A stretch of 64,000 nt of DNA, taken from Talpa occidentalis. Lineage: Eukaryota > Chordata > Mammalia > Eulipotyphla > Talpidae. The notes beneath the pieces were generated by a model. That model was given only the letters and a program-made list of their open reading frames with translations, was not told the origin of the DNA and made no database searches. The stretch is taken from positions 96,373,483 through 96,437,482 of the forward strand of contig NW_023605083.1 in NCBI RefSeq assembly GCF_014898055.3. Reading direction: 5' to 3'. A program made the position numbers and the translations under genes. Shown here in pieces: positions 47,257 through 58,248 of this stretch (within the stretch, counting starts at the first letter, position 1; each line of letters opens with the position of its first letter).

Positions 47257-50200
47257 AATCAAAGATAGGAATAAGTCTTCAAATTAAGATACTAACCAGA
47301 ATGAAGATTAAGTCATCATACTGGAGAATGTGTTTGGCCATGTGGGAAAGCAAATGTGAAAAATCAGATACTGTGTCATCTCCCAAAGGATTTGCTGGTA
47401 TTTTTCCATACAGTTTTCTGTGACATAGTAACTTGGGATTGAAGGTTTACATAAAGCAGTAGAGGTGGGATAGGCAAGTCACATTCCCTGGAACTGGAAC
47501 ACAGCCTCCTAGGCCTGTATCTGAGATGATAGCAGCCACCACCAAAGAGTGGCAGCCTTTCGGATAGGTGTCCCTTAGGCTGGCTTGAGCACAGAGCATG
47601 GACTGGAGCCAGAGATAAACCACTGAAGACTCACAGATAAAACAGGCGTGTATCCACCAGGGCCAGAACTTGAGAGTACTAAAGAAAAGGATCAGGTTGG
47701 TAAATTGTTAATAGTCTCCCATCTACCAGGAAATACTGCCATTTGGAATACTTGTGTAGCTACATGAGAAAAAAATAATGCAACGCCAGAATTTTCTCAC
47801 TTAAAGAATATTGTCCATGGATGACATTTTGCAGAGACCCTTCGTCATTCTATTGACCAGGGACTCCCGGGATTGAGTGATATCCTTTGAATGGAGAGGA
47901 TACCCTTGTGGTGTAAACCAGGAGTTGAGGATTTGAGCCTTTCACTGATCAGATTAGCTCACACCTCACAACCTCGACTTTCTCATCTCTTCCCAGACCC
48001 TTTCGGCAGTGCTCTTTTTATAATTTCTGGTCTCCTTTTGTTCTTCGCTATTTCCCCTGACCCATGCCATCCCTCCAGCAGAGTGAGTTTGCCATGCAGT
48101 ACGTTCTTTAAGTCTCTTAACTGCTATAACTAGGACTTTATTTGTACTGAATTCTGGCTCTCTGAATTGGATCAGACTCTTTTCTGTCCTCACGCTCCCT
48201 GTGTTTGCAGTACTACCAGGAAGAGTGTCGCAAGCCAACCCTTGCTAGAGCCCAGCATGCGACACCACACACAGTGTTCATTTCTTCCCCGACTCTGAAG
48301 CCCCAGTTTTTGCATGTGAATTTCCTGATGCTCTCTGTACCCAGGTAAGTGAGAAGAACAAACCTGGAACTAGGTAATTTGGCCTCTGGCTATAGGGGTT
48401 GTGATGAGGAGCACAGTCTGCTAGGATATGGGATAAAGAGGGGAAGGCGAGATGAGTCAGGAGCTGAAACCCAATAATGTTATTTTGGCAAATGAAAAGG
48501 GTCCACAAAGGCAGGTCTAAAGTGACATCCAGGGTATAACTGAAGTATGGGATTTGTAGTGGCAACCAACAACTTCTAGTGAAAGTAGTAGAGCCTTCCC
48601 TTATCATCTCAAGGGAATTGTATCAGTGTGCTCTCAGATGGTGTTTGAACTTGCAGAGATAAAGTTAAGATCTTTTCCCATTTAGGGCCGGTCTAGGAGC
48701 TCTCTTTATTTCTGAGAGTAAGCAGAGTAAGAGGGGTTGGAAGGGGTCTCCTCTTCAGTTCCCTTAGAATGTCAAGAAATCAGAATGTGACCTCCGGAGA
48801 AAAGCACTCAGGTGACCACTGGGGGCTTTGTCTGGGTTTCAAGGAAGCTGGAATGGTTTATGCCAAAGACCTCTTTGAATTCCAAGATTAAATTTAATGG
48901 AAAATTAACTAAGATTTTCTGCACAGCATTTGACATTTCACTGACAGTCCTGTGCGTTTGTTTATGCCCCTGGCCAATCATATTGAATTCTTGCATTTCG
49001 GTCGAGGGAATTGAGAAAGGATCAAATTGCCTTGCTGTCTTTTAACTCCTAGGTTGTTAGAAAACTTTTAAAATAAACGCATTTTCTATTTTTCATGAAA
49101 GGGTAATGTAGGCTGAGGATATAATTAGGTTTGAAACAAAACAATTTTAGTGGTATTATTTGAATCACTGATTTCATTGAGGAGTTGTTTTTTTTTTTTC
49201 TCATTCCTTTAAAAAATATATATATATATATATTTTGGCTTGGCGCGTGGGGGGTAAAAAAGATCCTGTGATTTGCCAAATTCTTTAATACCATCCACCT
49301 TCCCTATTACAGCCCTTCAGAGTGCTGCAGTAGAGCGCCCAGGGGCACAGGGAGGAGGAAATGAGGTACATGGCAGGTCTGGGGTGGAGGTGGTAATCTC
49401 AGAACATTTTGTAAAATCGGGGAGCGCTTCCTGTGCCTATTGGCAAGCCCCTGGCCTCTGCCTCCTGGGTCAGGTGGACTAGCATCTTTTCACTGACTAT
49501 CTCAGACACAAACTATGACCCAACATCCAATGAGGAGGTCCCTCAGAGCCAGCAGCCTCCACCAGTCATTGCTCTATTGAAACAATGTCAGTGTGCTCAT
49601 CCATTCTTTTTATTTTTACATAGTAAAATAGAGACACAGAGAAGCAAAAAGGTTGCCACGAGGATCATCCTTAACTGCAACCTGAAAATGTGATAGAAAC
49701 CTATGACCCGTTTTCGCTTCAAGGCTACAGCTTTCCCACTGAAATTGCTTTTATCACCCGAAGTGTGATGACAAAATCACTTTTCTTAATTGCTCTTGAA
49801 TGTAATGAAGCAAAAAGGCGAAGGCAGGTCTTTCGATTCCTAGCCTCATCAGTAGCTAATGAATCAAGCATTCCATCCCTGGATACCACAGGTCTTAACA
49901 AGCAATAGGTGCAGGATTTATTGGGGCAGATGGCGATGATATAGGATGCTGGTAGAGGAACAATCCCCTGGAGCTGAGGGCCGTGTACCCACTGGGGCAG
50001 CCTAGTGCTGCGGAACAGATGTATTTCCTGCCCTGGATACTTCACTTGGGTTCTGTAACTAAAGAGGTCCCCCATGACAAATTCCTCCAACACTTTTAAA
50101 ACCGCATTTCCCACGAAGGTCTTTCTGAGGTGAAGTGAAAGTTAACGGGAAGCACAGTGAGGGGCCGGGGTCAGGTTGCATTTGGGAAGTTTATTATGAT

Positions 50201-50404
50201 TCACACAACACTGTGGACCCCGCAGACATATCCACTCTGCTGTGACATGGTAGATCTAGAGGAAAGTGAGTTTGCCAGTTTCTTCCCAGAGCCTGTCTCG
50301 GGAGCAGAGGGCAGAATCCTATTCAGCCCACACAGGCAAGGCTGTGTTGGTGGTAAAAGGTGTCTCCCAAGCCTCACCAAGGGGGTGACTGCTTGGGAGT
50401 CCTA
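47257..50404. other. Unassigned sequence; possible antisense LTR at about 49870-50180
   Basis: No gene supported. On the minus strand 50180 to 49870 contains a TTTTAAAA box (about 50092-50100) and AATAAA (complement of 49917-49922) about 180 bp apart, so it could be another LTR. The 129-codon minus frame through it (49725-50114) has no recognisable domain. About 49590-49690 faintly resembles antisense MIR. A TA run lies at about 49217-49232. Confidence 0.3.
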
Positions 50405-50580
50405 ACTAACATTAATATCCACGCTCACTAAAATTTATCGTGTACTTAGCGCATCCCAAGTACTATTCTAAGGACCTGCAGTCCATAATCTTATTGAATC
50501 TGTACAAACCTCTGAATTTGAGTCCACTATTATCTCTGTTTTATAAATGAAAATGAAGCAAACTGGAAACACAATAATCT
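50405..50580 (-). mobile_element. MIR, antisense
   Basis: 'tttatcgtgtacttagcgcatcccaagtactattctaaggac', 'ataatcttattgaatctgtacaaacctctgaat', 'tccactattatctctgttttataaatgaaaatgaagca' follow the reverse complement of MIR. Confidence 0.7.
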
Positions 50581-51261
50581 GGTCTGTGATTTTAGCAAAC
50601 CCAGATATCTTTGGGCACCTGTATTTCAGAGGAAAGACTAGGAAGTTGAAATGCAACAAAGTTGTTTAACTTTACTCTTAAAAGAGTAAGCTGTCATTGT
50701 GATCCCAGTGATCTTGTCCATTTTTCTTTCCAAGCCTCTTTTCCCAGTTTATCCTTTCATGTGCCCTGAACTCTAGGTCACGTCCATCCCCACGGTGGGG
50801 CCAGTGTACCTCTGTCCCTCCTTCAGCAGTGATGTGAGGCAGTACATTCATTCATTAATTTTTGTATTCTCAGAAGCTTCTTTGTGCTGGCACGGTGCCC
50901 TCTCCTGCCACCACACCACCCCCAACAATACCACCCATCCTGTGCAGCTGTGGTCAAACACAGCCATGCTGAGCAATGTCTTCACTGTTATGAGGCTGGA
51001 GATTCAAATAAGGGTTTCAATGGATATTGACACACCAGTTAGAATTACTTTAATTGAATCCCAATATTGTTATACCCCAGGCTTGATCTTGCCAGTGAGC
51101 CGAGGGTAGGTAGAGTGAGGGGTGGAGTGTAGGGCAGGCTGAGGAGGAAAGAGGATACTGGTTGGCAGGGCTTTAGGACCTGCCCAGGAATTAGAGAACC
51201 CAGTGTCACAGGGACGGGGCCAGCAAGGGGAGGAGGAAGCCTGAACATGGGTATGGACAAG
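50581..51261. other. Unassigned sequence, possibly 5' part of LTR from about 51070
   Basis: No gene. The GC-rich stretch 51070-51261 directly precedes the recognised LTR and might be its 5' U3. The copy at 37945 has nothing similar upstream, so this is undecided. Confidence 0.35.
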
Positions 51262-51655
51262 TGTGGGGCAGGGAAAAATGTCAGGCTTTTCTGCCCTCCC
51301 GCCATCAGGATAGATGAGGGAACCCTGTGATCCTGAATGCATGCCTGATGGCGGGCACCTGGAGTGGGTACACCTGGGCTAAGACTGTGCCTTTTAAGGG
51401 TGGTGTCACGGGGACGCCAGTAGAAGCCGAAAGAGAAGAAGCCCGAAGCAGAAGCAGAGAAGGCCAGAGAGCCCAGATAGAGTGAGGATTTGCTGGGGCC
51501 TGGGAGGCCTGCCAGCCTCCCAGCCCCCCAGCACCCCTGCCTGCCACATACCCGCTGAACCCCAAAAAAAGACCTGCAAAAAACCACTGAGGACTCTGAC
51601 TCCTCCTTTACCCGGTCTGCATGGGATCAGAAAACCTGCCCTGTGTCCAGTCCTG
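51262..51655 (+). mobile_element. Solo LTR of the multi-copy ERV family
   Basis: A close relative of 37945-38388: 'gtcaggcttttctgccctcccgccatcaggat', 'gaatgcatgcctgatggcgggcacctgga', TATA-like TTTTAAGG (about 51391-51398), GA-rich repeat (about 51425-51475), 'gggcctgggaggcctgccagcctccc' and the terminal 'gaaaacctgcc...cctgcca'. The polyadenylation signal position reads CCCCAAAAAAAG, so AATAAA has been lost. No retroviral genes are adjacent. Confidence 0.8.
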
Positions 51656-52559
51656 CCACTTACAACAAGTAATCAATAGTAGCTCATCAGGTAACTCTTC
51701 TCTCCTGAAGAGTGTCAATTTTACTGTAAATGATGCCAGGAAACGGCTGGAGGGCCATTGCTAGAAGCATAAAGTCTAGAACAGGAGGAAAAGGGGAGGC
51801 CCCTACAGGGATGCAGGAAATAGCAACAGAAACTTCACAGTCTTGTGTGCATTTTTTTTTTTTTATTTTGCTGTTGTTCTTTTAATTCTCTCCTTGTGGC
51901 GAAGTCAGTGTTGGTTGTAGGGTGACCAGGCTGAAGAAGAGAGAGGGAAGGAGGAAAGAAAAGAGAGGTGGTAAACAAGGGAATAGTGGGACAAGGACTA
52001 TGAAACACGGTCTTCTAAGCAAGAATAAGATGAAGATCAGATCTGATAAAAGCACCCAAGGAAATACAATAGGATGGGAAGCTTCTTTAGCAATTTAAGT
52101 AATAGTTCTATAATTCACCTTCTTGGAAGCAAAGGGTTTGATATCTTTAGAATAGCAGAGAAAGTGTTATTCTTCAAGAGACCAAACAAGAAAATAGATA
52201 AAGAAAAAAACAAATCAAGAGAGCTAAAATTCAGGTTATTCTACCCGGTCAGAGGAAAGTGAAGACCTTGCTCTATGCAGGAATTAAAAGTCATTTAAAA
52301 TTGATTAAAGAGTCTTCCTATGAGTGCTTACTAGTCTCAGCAAAGATGGAAGATAAGCATGAGTCTTTTAATTGATAAAAATATCGATAATATTACTGAA
52401 AGATTTTGTTCTTGCATGTTAGCAATGGGATATGGATGCAGGGAGGGGTTGCCTGTAGATGTAAACTTGGAGGTAAAGGATCACCCTAGACACTGAAAGT
52501 CAGTGTGAAGGGGACTTTAGTGAGCACCTACTGTAGAACCCTCATTCATCAGGTGTGGA
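51656..52559. other. Unassigned sequence
   Basis: No gene or repeat recognised. A T-run lies at about 51851-51864. Confidence 0.4.
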
Positions 52560-52900
52560 AACGTGGCAGAAAGAAGAAACTAAGCCCCCCTATATCCCTG
52601 CTTCCTGGTGTACATGCCTCTGTGTGACTGTGGTGGCAGGATTTGCTTATGATCAACAGAGTATGGCGAAGGTTATGAATGTCACTCCCATGTTACATGA
52701 TGTAAAACCTCATCTTGCTGGCAGGCTTGTTCTAGACAATTTCTTTGCTGACTTAATGAAGTAAGTAGGTGTGTTAAAGAAATCTACAAGGCAAGGGACT
52801 GTCATGGCCTTCAGGAACTGCAGGTAACCTCTAGTTGCTGACAGCAGCCTCTGAAAGCTGAGAGTGGCTCCAAAGAACTGGCTCTTTAGTCTTTTAGCCT

Positions 52901-52943
<43 letters not shown>

Positions 52944-53135
52944 TCCAACAACCTTGGAGGCAGATTCTTTCCCAGATAAGCCTCCAGATGAGAATGCAGC
53001 CTGATCAATTGCAGCTTTATGAGACCCTGATCTGGAGACCCAGCTAAGCTGTGCCGGGACTCCTGACCCACAGAAACTGTGAGATAATAAATTTTTGGCA
53101 ATTTTTTTCTGCAGCAATAAATAACACAGACATGA
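52560..53135 (+). mobile_element. MaLR/MLT1-type LTR, sense, with A40 insertion
   Basis: The 5' part ('tcactcccatgttacatgatgtaaaacctcatcttgctggcagg') and the 3' part ('gagacccagctaagctgtgccgggactcctgacccacagaaactgtgagataataaattttt') are typical of MaLR LTRs. An uninterrupted run of 40 A (52902-52941) splits the element. The start is approximate. Confidence 0.65.
52902..52941 (+). repeat. A40 homopolymer inside LTR
   Basis: Forty consecutive A with no recognisable retroposon body beside it. It is the longest homopolymer in the window. Confidence 0.95.
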
Positions 53136-53214
53136 AATTCAGGAAGGAGAAATAATTTGTCTATGGTGAATTAAGTGTAACTCAGTAAATGTTTATTTTA
53201 TGCCTTCTGAGTTT

Positions 53215-53945
53215 AGGGTATACTGCTTGGGATTGAATTGTTTCCCTCTAAAAAGGATCCATTGAATTCCTAACACCATTTACCTGTGAATATAACCCTA
53301 TTTGGTCTTTGTAGATGTAATTAAGTTAAAGTAATATTAAATTAGGGTGCCCCCAAATCTAATAGGATTGGAAAGAGATTTGGAGACAGAGAGAATACAG
53401 ACACACACGGAGGGAAAACGGTCATATGAAGACAAAGGCAGAAATTTTAGTTGTAAGTCAAGGAATGCCAAGGATTCTGGCAAACATCAGAAGCTAGGAG
53501 GAAGGTATGGAACAAATTCTTCCTCAGTCTAAAGAAGGAACCAACCTTGCTGATACTTGCATTTCAGACTTTTAGATCTAGGGGCTGTGAGAAAATAATT
53601 TTTTTAAAAGATTCATTTATTTATGCATACAAGAGCTAGGGTACAGCCCAGAGATGCAGGGGATGAAAGGATTCACCAGAGACAGAGTGGGGAACAGATC
53701 AGGCAAATTGACTGAAATACACTGCTGAGGGCAGCAGCGGGCAAGACAGGAGAGGTCTGCTGCGCCATGTGGGTTTCTCTCTGGCTGGCCAGGGATCAAA
53801 CTCGGGCTGCAGAGGCTGCAGATTGCTCCATAGTGTGGTGCTTAACCCCTTGTGCCACCAGGGAGGCCCAGAAAATAAATTTTTGTTTTAAGTCATATGA
53901 TAATTTGTTAGAGTGGCTATAAGAAACTAAATATAGGTACCTTGG
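53215..53945 (+). mobile_element. MST/MLT1-type MaLR LTR, sense, split by a SINE
   Basis: The start 'attgaattgtttccctctaaaaaggatcc' and blocks 'cctatttggtctttgtagatgtaattaagtta', 'gaggcagaaatttt'-like, 'aggaatgccaaggattctggcaaacatcagaagctaggaggaag', 'cttcctcag', 'aaggaaccaaccttgctgatacttgcatttcagac' match the MST/MLT1 consensus order. Its 3' end ('aataaatttttgttttaagtc...aactaa') resumes after the SINE at 53604. Confidence 0.85.
53604..53869 (-). mobile_element. tRNA-derived SINE, type B, antisense
   Basis: Inserted in the MST-type LTR. The flanking AGAAAATAATTTTT (from 53590) and AGAAAATAAATTTTT (from 53870) are the duplication with one A indel. The minus strand has the type-B head ('gtggcacaaggggttaagca') and the 'ctctggcctgtacc'-like tail wording (plus-strand 'gggtacagcccagag'). 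Confidence 0.92.
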
Positions 53946-54389
53946 ATAGTAAGTTTAGTGATACAAATTCTCAAATCTCCTAAATCTGAGTTCTTTAATG
54001 TAGTGAGATAATAAAAGAGTTAGAAGTGTACAAGGCCAAACAAGAGCAGCAGAGAAAAAAAAGTGTGTGTGTGTGTTTGTGCATGTGTACATGCTCTTCA
54101 AGCCACATAGACCAACCATAACAATAAACAGGTAAGAGGTAGAATTTAATGCTTGGTGTTGTTAGTGGAAGAAACAGTCTTTTTGTTTTTGTCATGGAAC
54201 CATAAAGATTAGACATTGAGACTATCCCTTTTCCTTGGAACTTCATACAAAAACACAGAACTCAAATTTCAAAAACCCATTTTGATAGGCCAATGAAGAT
54301 ATACAGCAGAATCATCAGAAAGTCAATTAATCCAAAGAAGGGCATAAATAAAGAAATAATGAAGAGATGGACCAAACAGAAAACAAATG
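53946..54389. other. Unassigned sequence
   Basis: No gene. A short TG run lies near 54063-54077. Confidence 0.4.
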
Positions 54390-54905
54390 TCAAAATGGAT
54401 TTAAAGTTATATGTCCATATTCTTGATAAATGTAAATGGTCTAAATACCTAAATTAAAATGCAGAGGTTATCATCATAAAAGATAGGAAAGCAAATACAT
54501 GCTGCTTTTAAGAGAAGAATTTCAAATATAAAGACAAAGTGGATTAAAAGTAAAAGGATGGAGTGCAAAGACTTATGCTAACTAAAGCTTGAATAACTCT
54601 TAATTCTAGAGAAAGCAGATTTCTGAGAAAAGGATATTACTAAAGATAAAGAAAACTCATAATGTTAAAGAGGTCAGTTTATCAAGGGCACATAATATTT
54701 CTAAGTGTGTATGTACCTAATACATATGAAGCAAAACCTGTAAGAAATGGAAACCTTTTGGGGTGTTTGGCACGTTTGCTATTTGGAATATGGTGATGGT
54801 TTAATGGGTTTTTACATATATCAGACCTTATCAAGCCAGGTACTTTAAACATTTACAGTTTATTACATTCAATTGTATGTCAGTAGAGCAGTTTATAAAA
54901 CTATG
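54390..54905 (+). mobile_element. Old L1, sense, internally deleted
   Basis: The first part (54390-54755) resembles the ORF2 endonuclease region ('atgtaaatggtctaaatacc', 'acatgctgcttttaagagaa'). The second (54756-54905) is an L1 3' terminus ('gtgatggtttaatgggtttttacatatatcaga', 'ggtactttaaacatttacagtttatta'). The body between is missing. Confidence 0.6.
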
Positions 54906-55424
54906 TTAGCAATCCCAAAGAGGAAAATGAACAAACTGTTTAAATATTAAGTACGCTACCATTAATTTTTACTTTCTCAGAAAACCAAAATCTCTCCATA
55001 TATTGCATTTGGACCAAAAATAGTTTGGTAGAGTTGATCTTAAGAAAGAAAAAAAAAAATATGCAAGTTTAAAGTTTTGATAATTTTCATTTTAAAGAAT
55101 AGACGACTTTTATGTTGAAATACTGTTTATACCATCAGTAATAGGTCTCAGAGGATTATTTTTTACTAAAAAAGGTGTTAGTATATCACAGTAATTCACC
55201 CTATATTATATAAATGGGTTTCTTTTATTAATTTAACTTTAAAACACAAGCAAAATTAATAGTTTTAAATTGAAATAATGCTGAAGGGAAAATGTCCAGC
55301 ATAAATTATGTGAAGACATATTTTAAATTCTTTAAGTCTTTATCAGAGAAAACACATATTTTCTGTTACATAGAAAGAGACCCAAAAAACCTGGGCTAAT
55401 GACAGAATTTAACAGATACATTTT
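54906..55424. other. Unassigned AT-rich sequence
   Basis: No gene or repeat recognised. Confidence 0.4.
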
Positions 55425-55436
55425 AAAATAGAATTT

Positions 55437-57025
55437 GAAGAATAAACATTATTAAAATGGCCATCCTACCAAAAGCAATATACAGATTCAATGCTATTCC
55501 AATCAAAATTTCAATGTCATTCTTCAAAGAAATAGAACAATTATTGATGAAATTCATATGGAATCACCAAAAACCCCGAATAGCCAAAGCTCTACTGAAA
55601 AAAAAAGAAGGAAATGGAGGCATCACACTCCCAGACTTCAAACTATACTATAAAGCCATAATCATCAAAACTGCATGGTATTGGAACAAGAACAGACATA
55701 CAGACCAATGGAATCGAATAGAAAATCCAGAAATAAACCCACGGATTTATGGTCAACTAATCTTTGACAAAGGAGCAAAGACTATGCATTGGAGCAAAGA
55801 AAGTTTGTTCAATAAATGGTGCTGGGAAAACTGGGTTGCTACATGCAAAAGAATGAAGCTTGACCACTACCTCACACCATACACAAAAATCAACTCAAAA
55901 TGGATTAAAGAACTAGACATAAGACCTGAAACCATAAAATACATAGAAGGAAATATAGGTGAAACACTACGTGATCTGCATATCAAAGACATCTTTACAG
56001 ACACATCACCCAAAGCAGTGATAGTGAAGGCAAAGATAAACAGCTGGGACTACATCAAATTAAAGAGCTTCTGCACAGCAAAAGAGACAATAACAAAAAC
56101 AAAGAGAAACCCCACCAACTGGGAGAACATTTTTGCACCCAACACTAATGATAAAGGACTGATCACAAAAATCTGCAAAGAGCTGATGAGACTCAACAAC
56201 AACAAAGAAAATAACCCAGTCAAAAAATGGGCAGAAGAGCTAAAAAGAAACTTCTCTGAAGAGGAAATGCAAATGGCCAACAGACATATGAAAAAATGTT
56301 CAACATCACTTGTCATCAGGGAAATGCAAATCAAAACTACCATGAGATACCATCTTACACCAGTGAGAATGGCACATATTAAAAAAACTAGCAACAACAA
56401 ATGTTGGCGAGGTTGTGGAGAAAAAGGAACTCCCCTGCACTGTTGGTGGGAATGCAAACTGGTCCAACCACTATGGAGAGCTGTGTGGAGATTTCTGGAC
56501 CTACTAAACATAGAGCTTCCATATGATCCAGCAATTCCACTCCTAGGTATTTACCCAAAGGACACAGAAACATCAATTCCAAAGAACACCTGCACCCCTA
56601 TGTTTATAGCAGCACTATTTACAATAGCTAAGCTTTGGAAACAGCCCAAATGCCCAAAAATAGATGACTGGATCAAGAAGATGTGGTACATATATACCAT
56701 GGAATATTACTCAGCATTCAAAAAAGATAAACACATGCAATTTGCAGCAACATGGATGGCGCTGGAAGGGATCATGCTCAGCGAAATAAGCCAAAAAGAA
56801 AAAGAAAAATACCAGATGGTCTCACTCATAGCAGGAATCTAGAAAACTTAAATAAGGGATCAGGAAAATGAATAACTATAAGAAAGTGAAAATCAAAATC
56901 AACAAAAAACTATGAACCAGAGACACTTTTTGGGGGGTGGGGGCCGGGAGGGGAGGGATTGGGGTCAGAATGGGGCATGTGCAGTTGTATGGGGGAATAT
57001 AAAAATAAAATTTATTATTTTAAAA
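55437..57025 (+). mobile_element. Young L1, 5'-truncated, 1.6 kb
   Basis: Perfect 12-bp duplications AAAATAGAATTT (55425-55436 and 57026-57037). It contains the C-terminal third of ORF2 in an unbroken frame, then the 3'UTR with the G-rich tract (56932-56964) and an A-rich end. It is the longest and best-preserved copy in the window of the G-tailed L1 family. The others at 2963 and 26434 differ from it at only a few percent of sites by eye. No 5'UTR, ORF1 or endonuclease is present, so it cannot move on its own. Confidence 0.97.
55457..56842 (+). pseudogene. L1 ORF2 C-terminal fragment, 461 open codons
   Basis: The first in-frame Met (55457) is internal to ORF2, not a true start. In full-length ORF2 (about 1275 residues in human L1) this would be roughly the last 36 percent. 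Residues 1-80 follow the reverse transcriptase core (the MAILPK...FKLYYKA block), followed by the linker region. The C-terminal Cys motif is C316-x3-C320-x7-H328-x4-C333, complete, which is required for L1 mobility in known elements. The endonuclease and catalytic RT motifs are absent. The frame has no stops or frameshifts, which reflects recent insertion, not host function. Expression as a protein is not expected. Confidence 0.93.
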
Positions 57026-57037
57026 AAAATAGAATTT

Positions 57038-58232
57038 TCAAATTTTAAGTTAAAAACTTTATTTACTATTACTGTCTATAATTTTCCTCATAGTTTTGTC
57101 ACAGGGAATTTACATTTACTAAACAACTTCCAGTTTAAATTACTATAGCAGAAGACTGAGAGAATTAAGAAATTCTCAGAGAAGCATTTTAAATGAAAGA
57201 TCTTAGTAACTTTTGTTAGAAATAATAAAAACAACAGACAGAAAACAGAAGATGAAATTACATTTCTTCAGACAGAAAAACTGGTGAGTTCTTTCAGATG
57301 GGGAAAATTTGGGAAACTATGAATTCTAAGACTTGCAGTACATAAAATCTACTTTTTTGATGACTTAGTTATAGAAAAATAAGGGGAGTTTTGAAAGACT
57401 TTTTTTTTAATGTTGTGATCATCAAATATGGCCCCCAAACTTGGAACTTCAAGTGGAGTGCCTCTTTAATATAGCATAGATGTATATATAATCACCACCT
57501 CAGCAAAAATGAGAAAACAAATTGCATCAAATCAACATTCCCACCTGGAATGCTTTCCATTTAGTTTGCTTTCCACTATAGTCAGAAAATAATAAGCAAG
57601 AATATACAATCAGATTACCTGAACCAAATATCAAAGGAATGTATCAACTTGCCTGTTTTTTATAAACCTTAGTATATCTACAAAAATTGCTAGGAAGATC
57701 AGATTTAACTTTGAAAAATTACAACCTTTAAGAAAAAGGGAAGCTAAAACTGTTAACCAATTTGATAGACATTTAAAATGCTAATTATCTCAGTTTATAA
57801 AGCCAGGAGTCTTGTAAAGTTTCATTTCATAGCACAAAAGTCCTATTTCAGAGTAAATATCTTCATTTTATGGAACTGCTGCCAAACACCATATTCATCA
57901 TGTTGAGGTTTGGTAACTACAAGCATGAATTAATTTTATGACTTCAAACATTCTGATAAACAAACTTCCCAGTTAGACTAACCTTTATTTATAGTTGTTG
58001 AGTTTGAACAACACTCTTGCCAATATATAAGTCATCTCTCATGACATTTTTTTCCCCTAAAACTTATCACTTGAAAAGTTGACGTATTTTTTTAACTACC
58101 ATGTCATCACCTTTCTTCCTCTTCTAATGAAAATATAAAATGTGAACATAAGTTGTTTCTATACTAGGTGCTTGCAGAAGTCGTGGGGGTGGAGGGGTGA
58201 TAGATTCCTTAATCTGCCCAATCACTGTGCCC
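57038..58232. other. Unassigned AT-rich sequence
   Basis: No gene or repeat recognised. Confidence 0.4.
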
Positions 58233-58248
58233 CTCGTAGGGATTTCTT

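Noticed and set aside
49725..50114. 129-codon open frame on the minus strand
   Set aside because: No recognisable domain; lies in a possible LTR-like segment with AATAAA just downstream.
51045..51587. 180-codon open frame on the minus strand
   Set aside because: It is the antisense of the 51-kb LTR; no retroviral domain is encoded and the frame follows from GC-rich composition.
37945..51655. The LTRs at 38 kb and 51 kb as the two ends of one provirus
   Set aside because: Spacing (about 13 kb) is larger than a provirus and the interval shows no gag/pol/env traces. It instead holds MIR, SINE and L1 insertions.
56050..56511. 153-codon open frame on the minus strand
   Set aside because: Antisense shadow of the L1 ORF2 fragment at 55457-56842.
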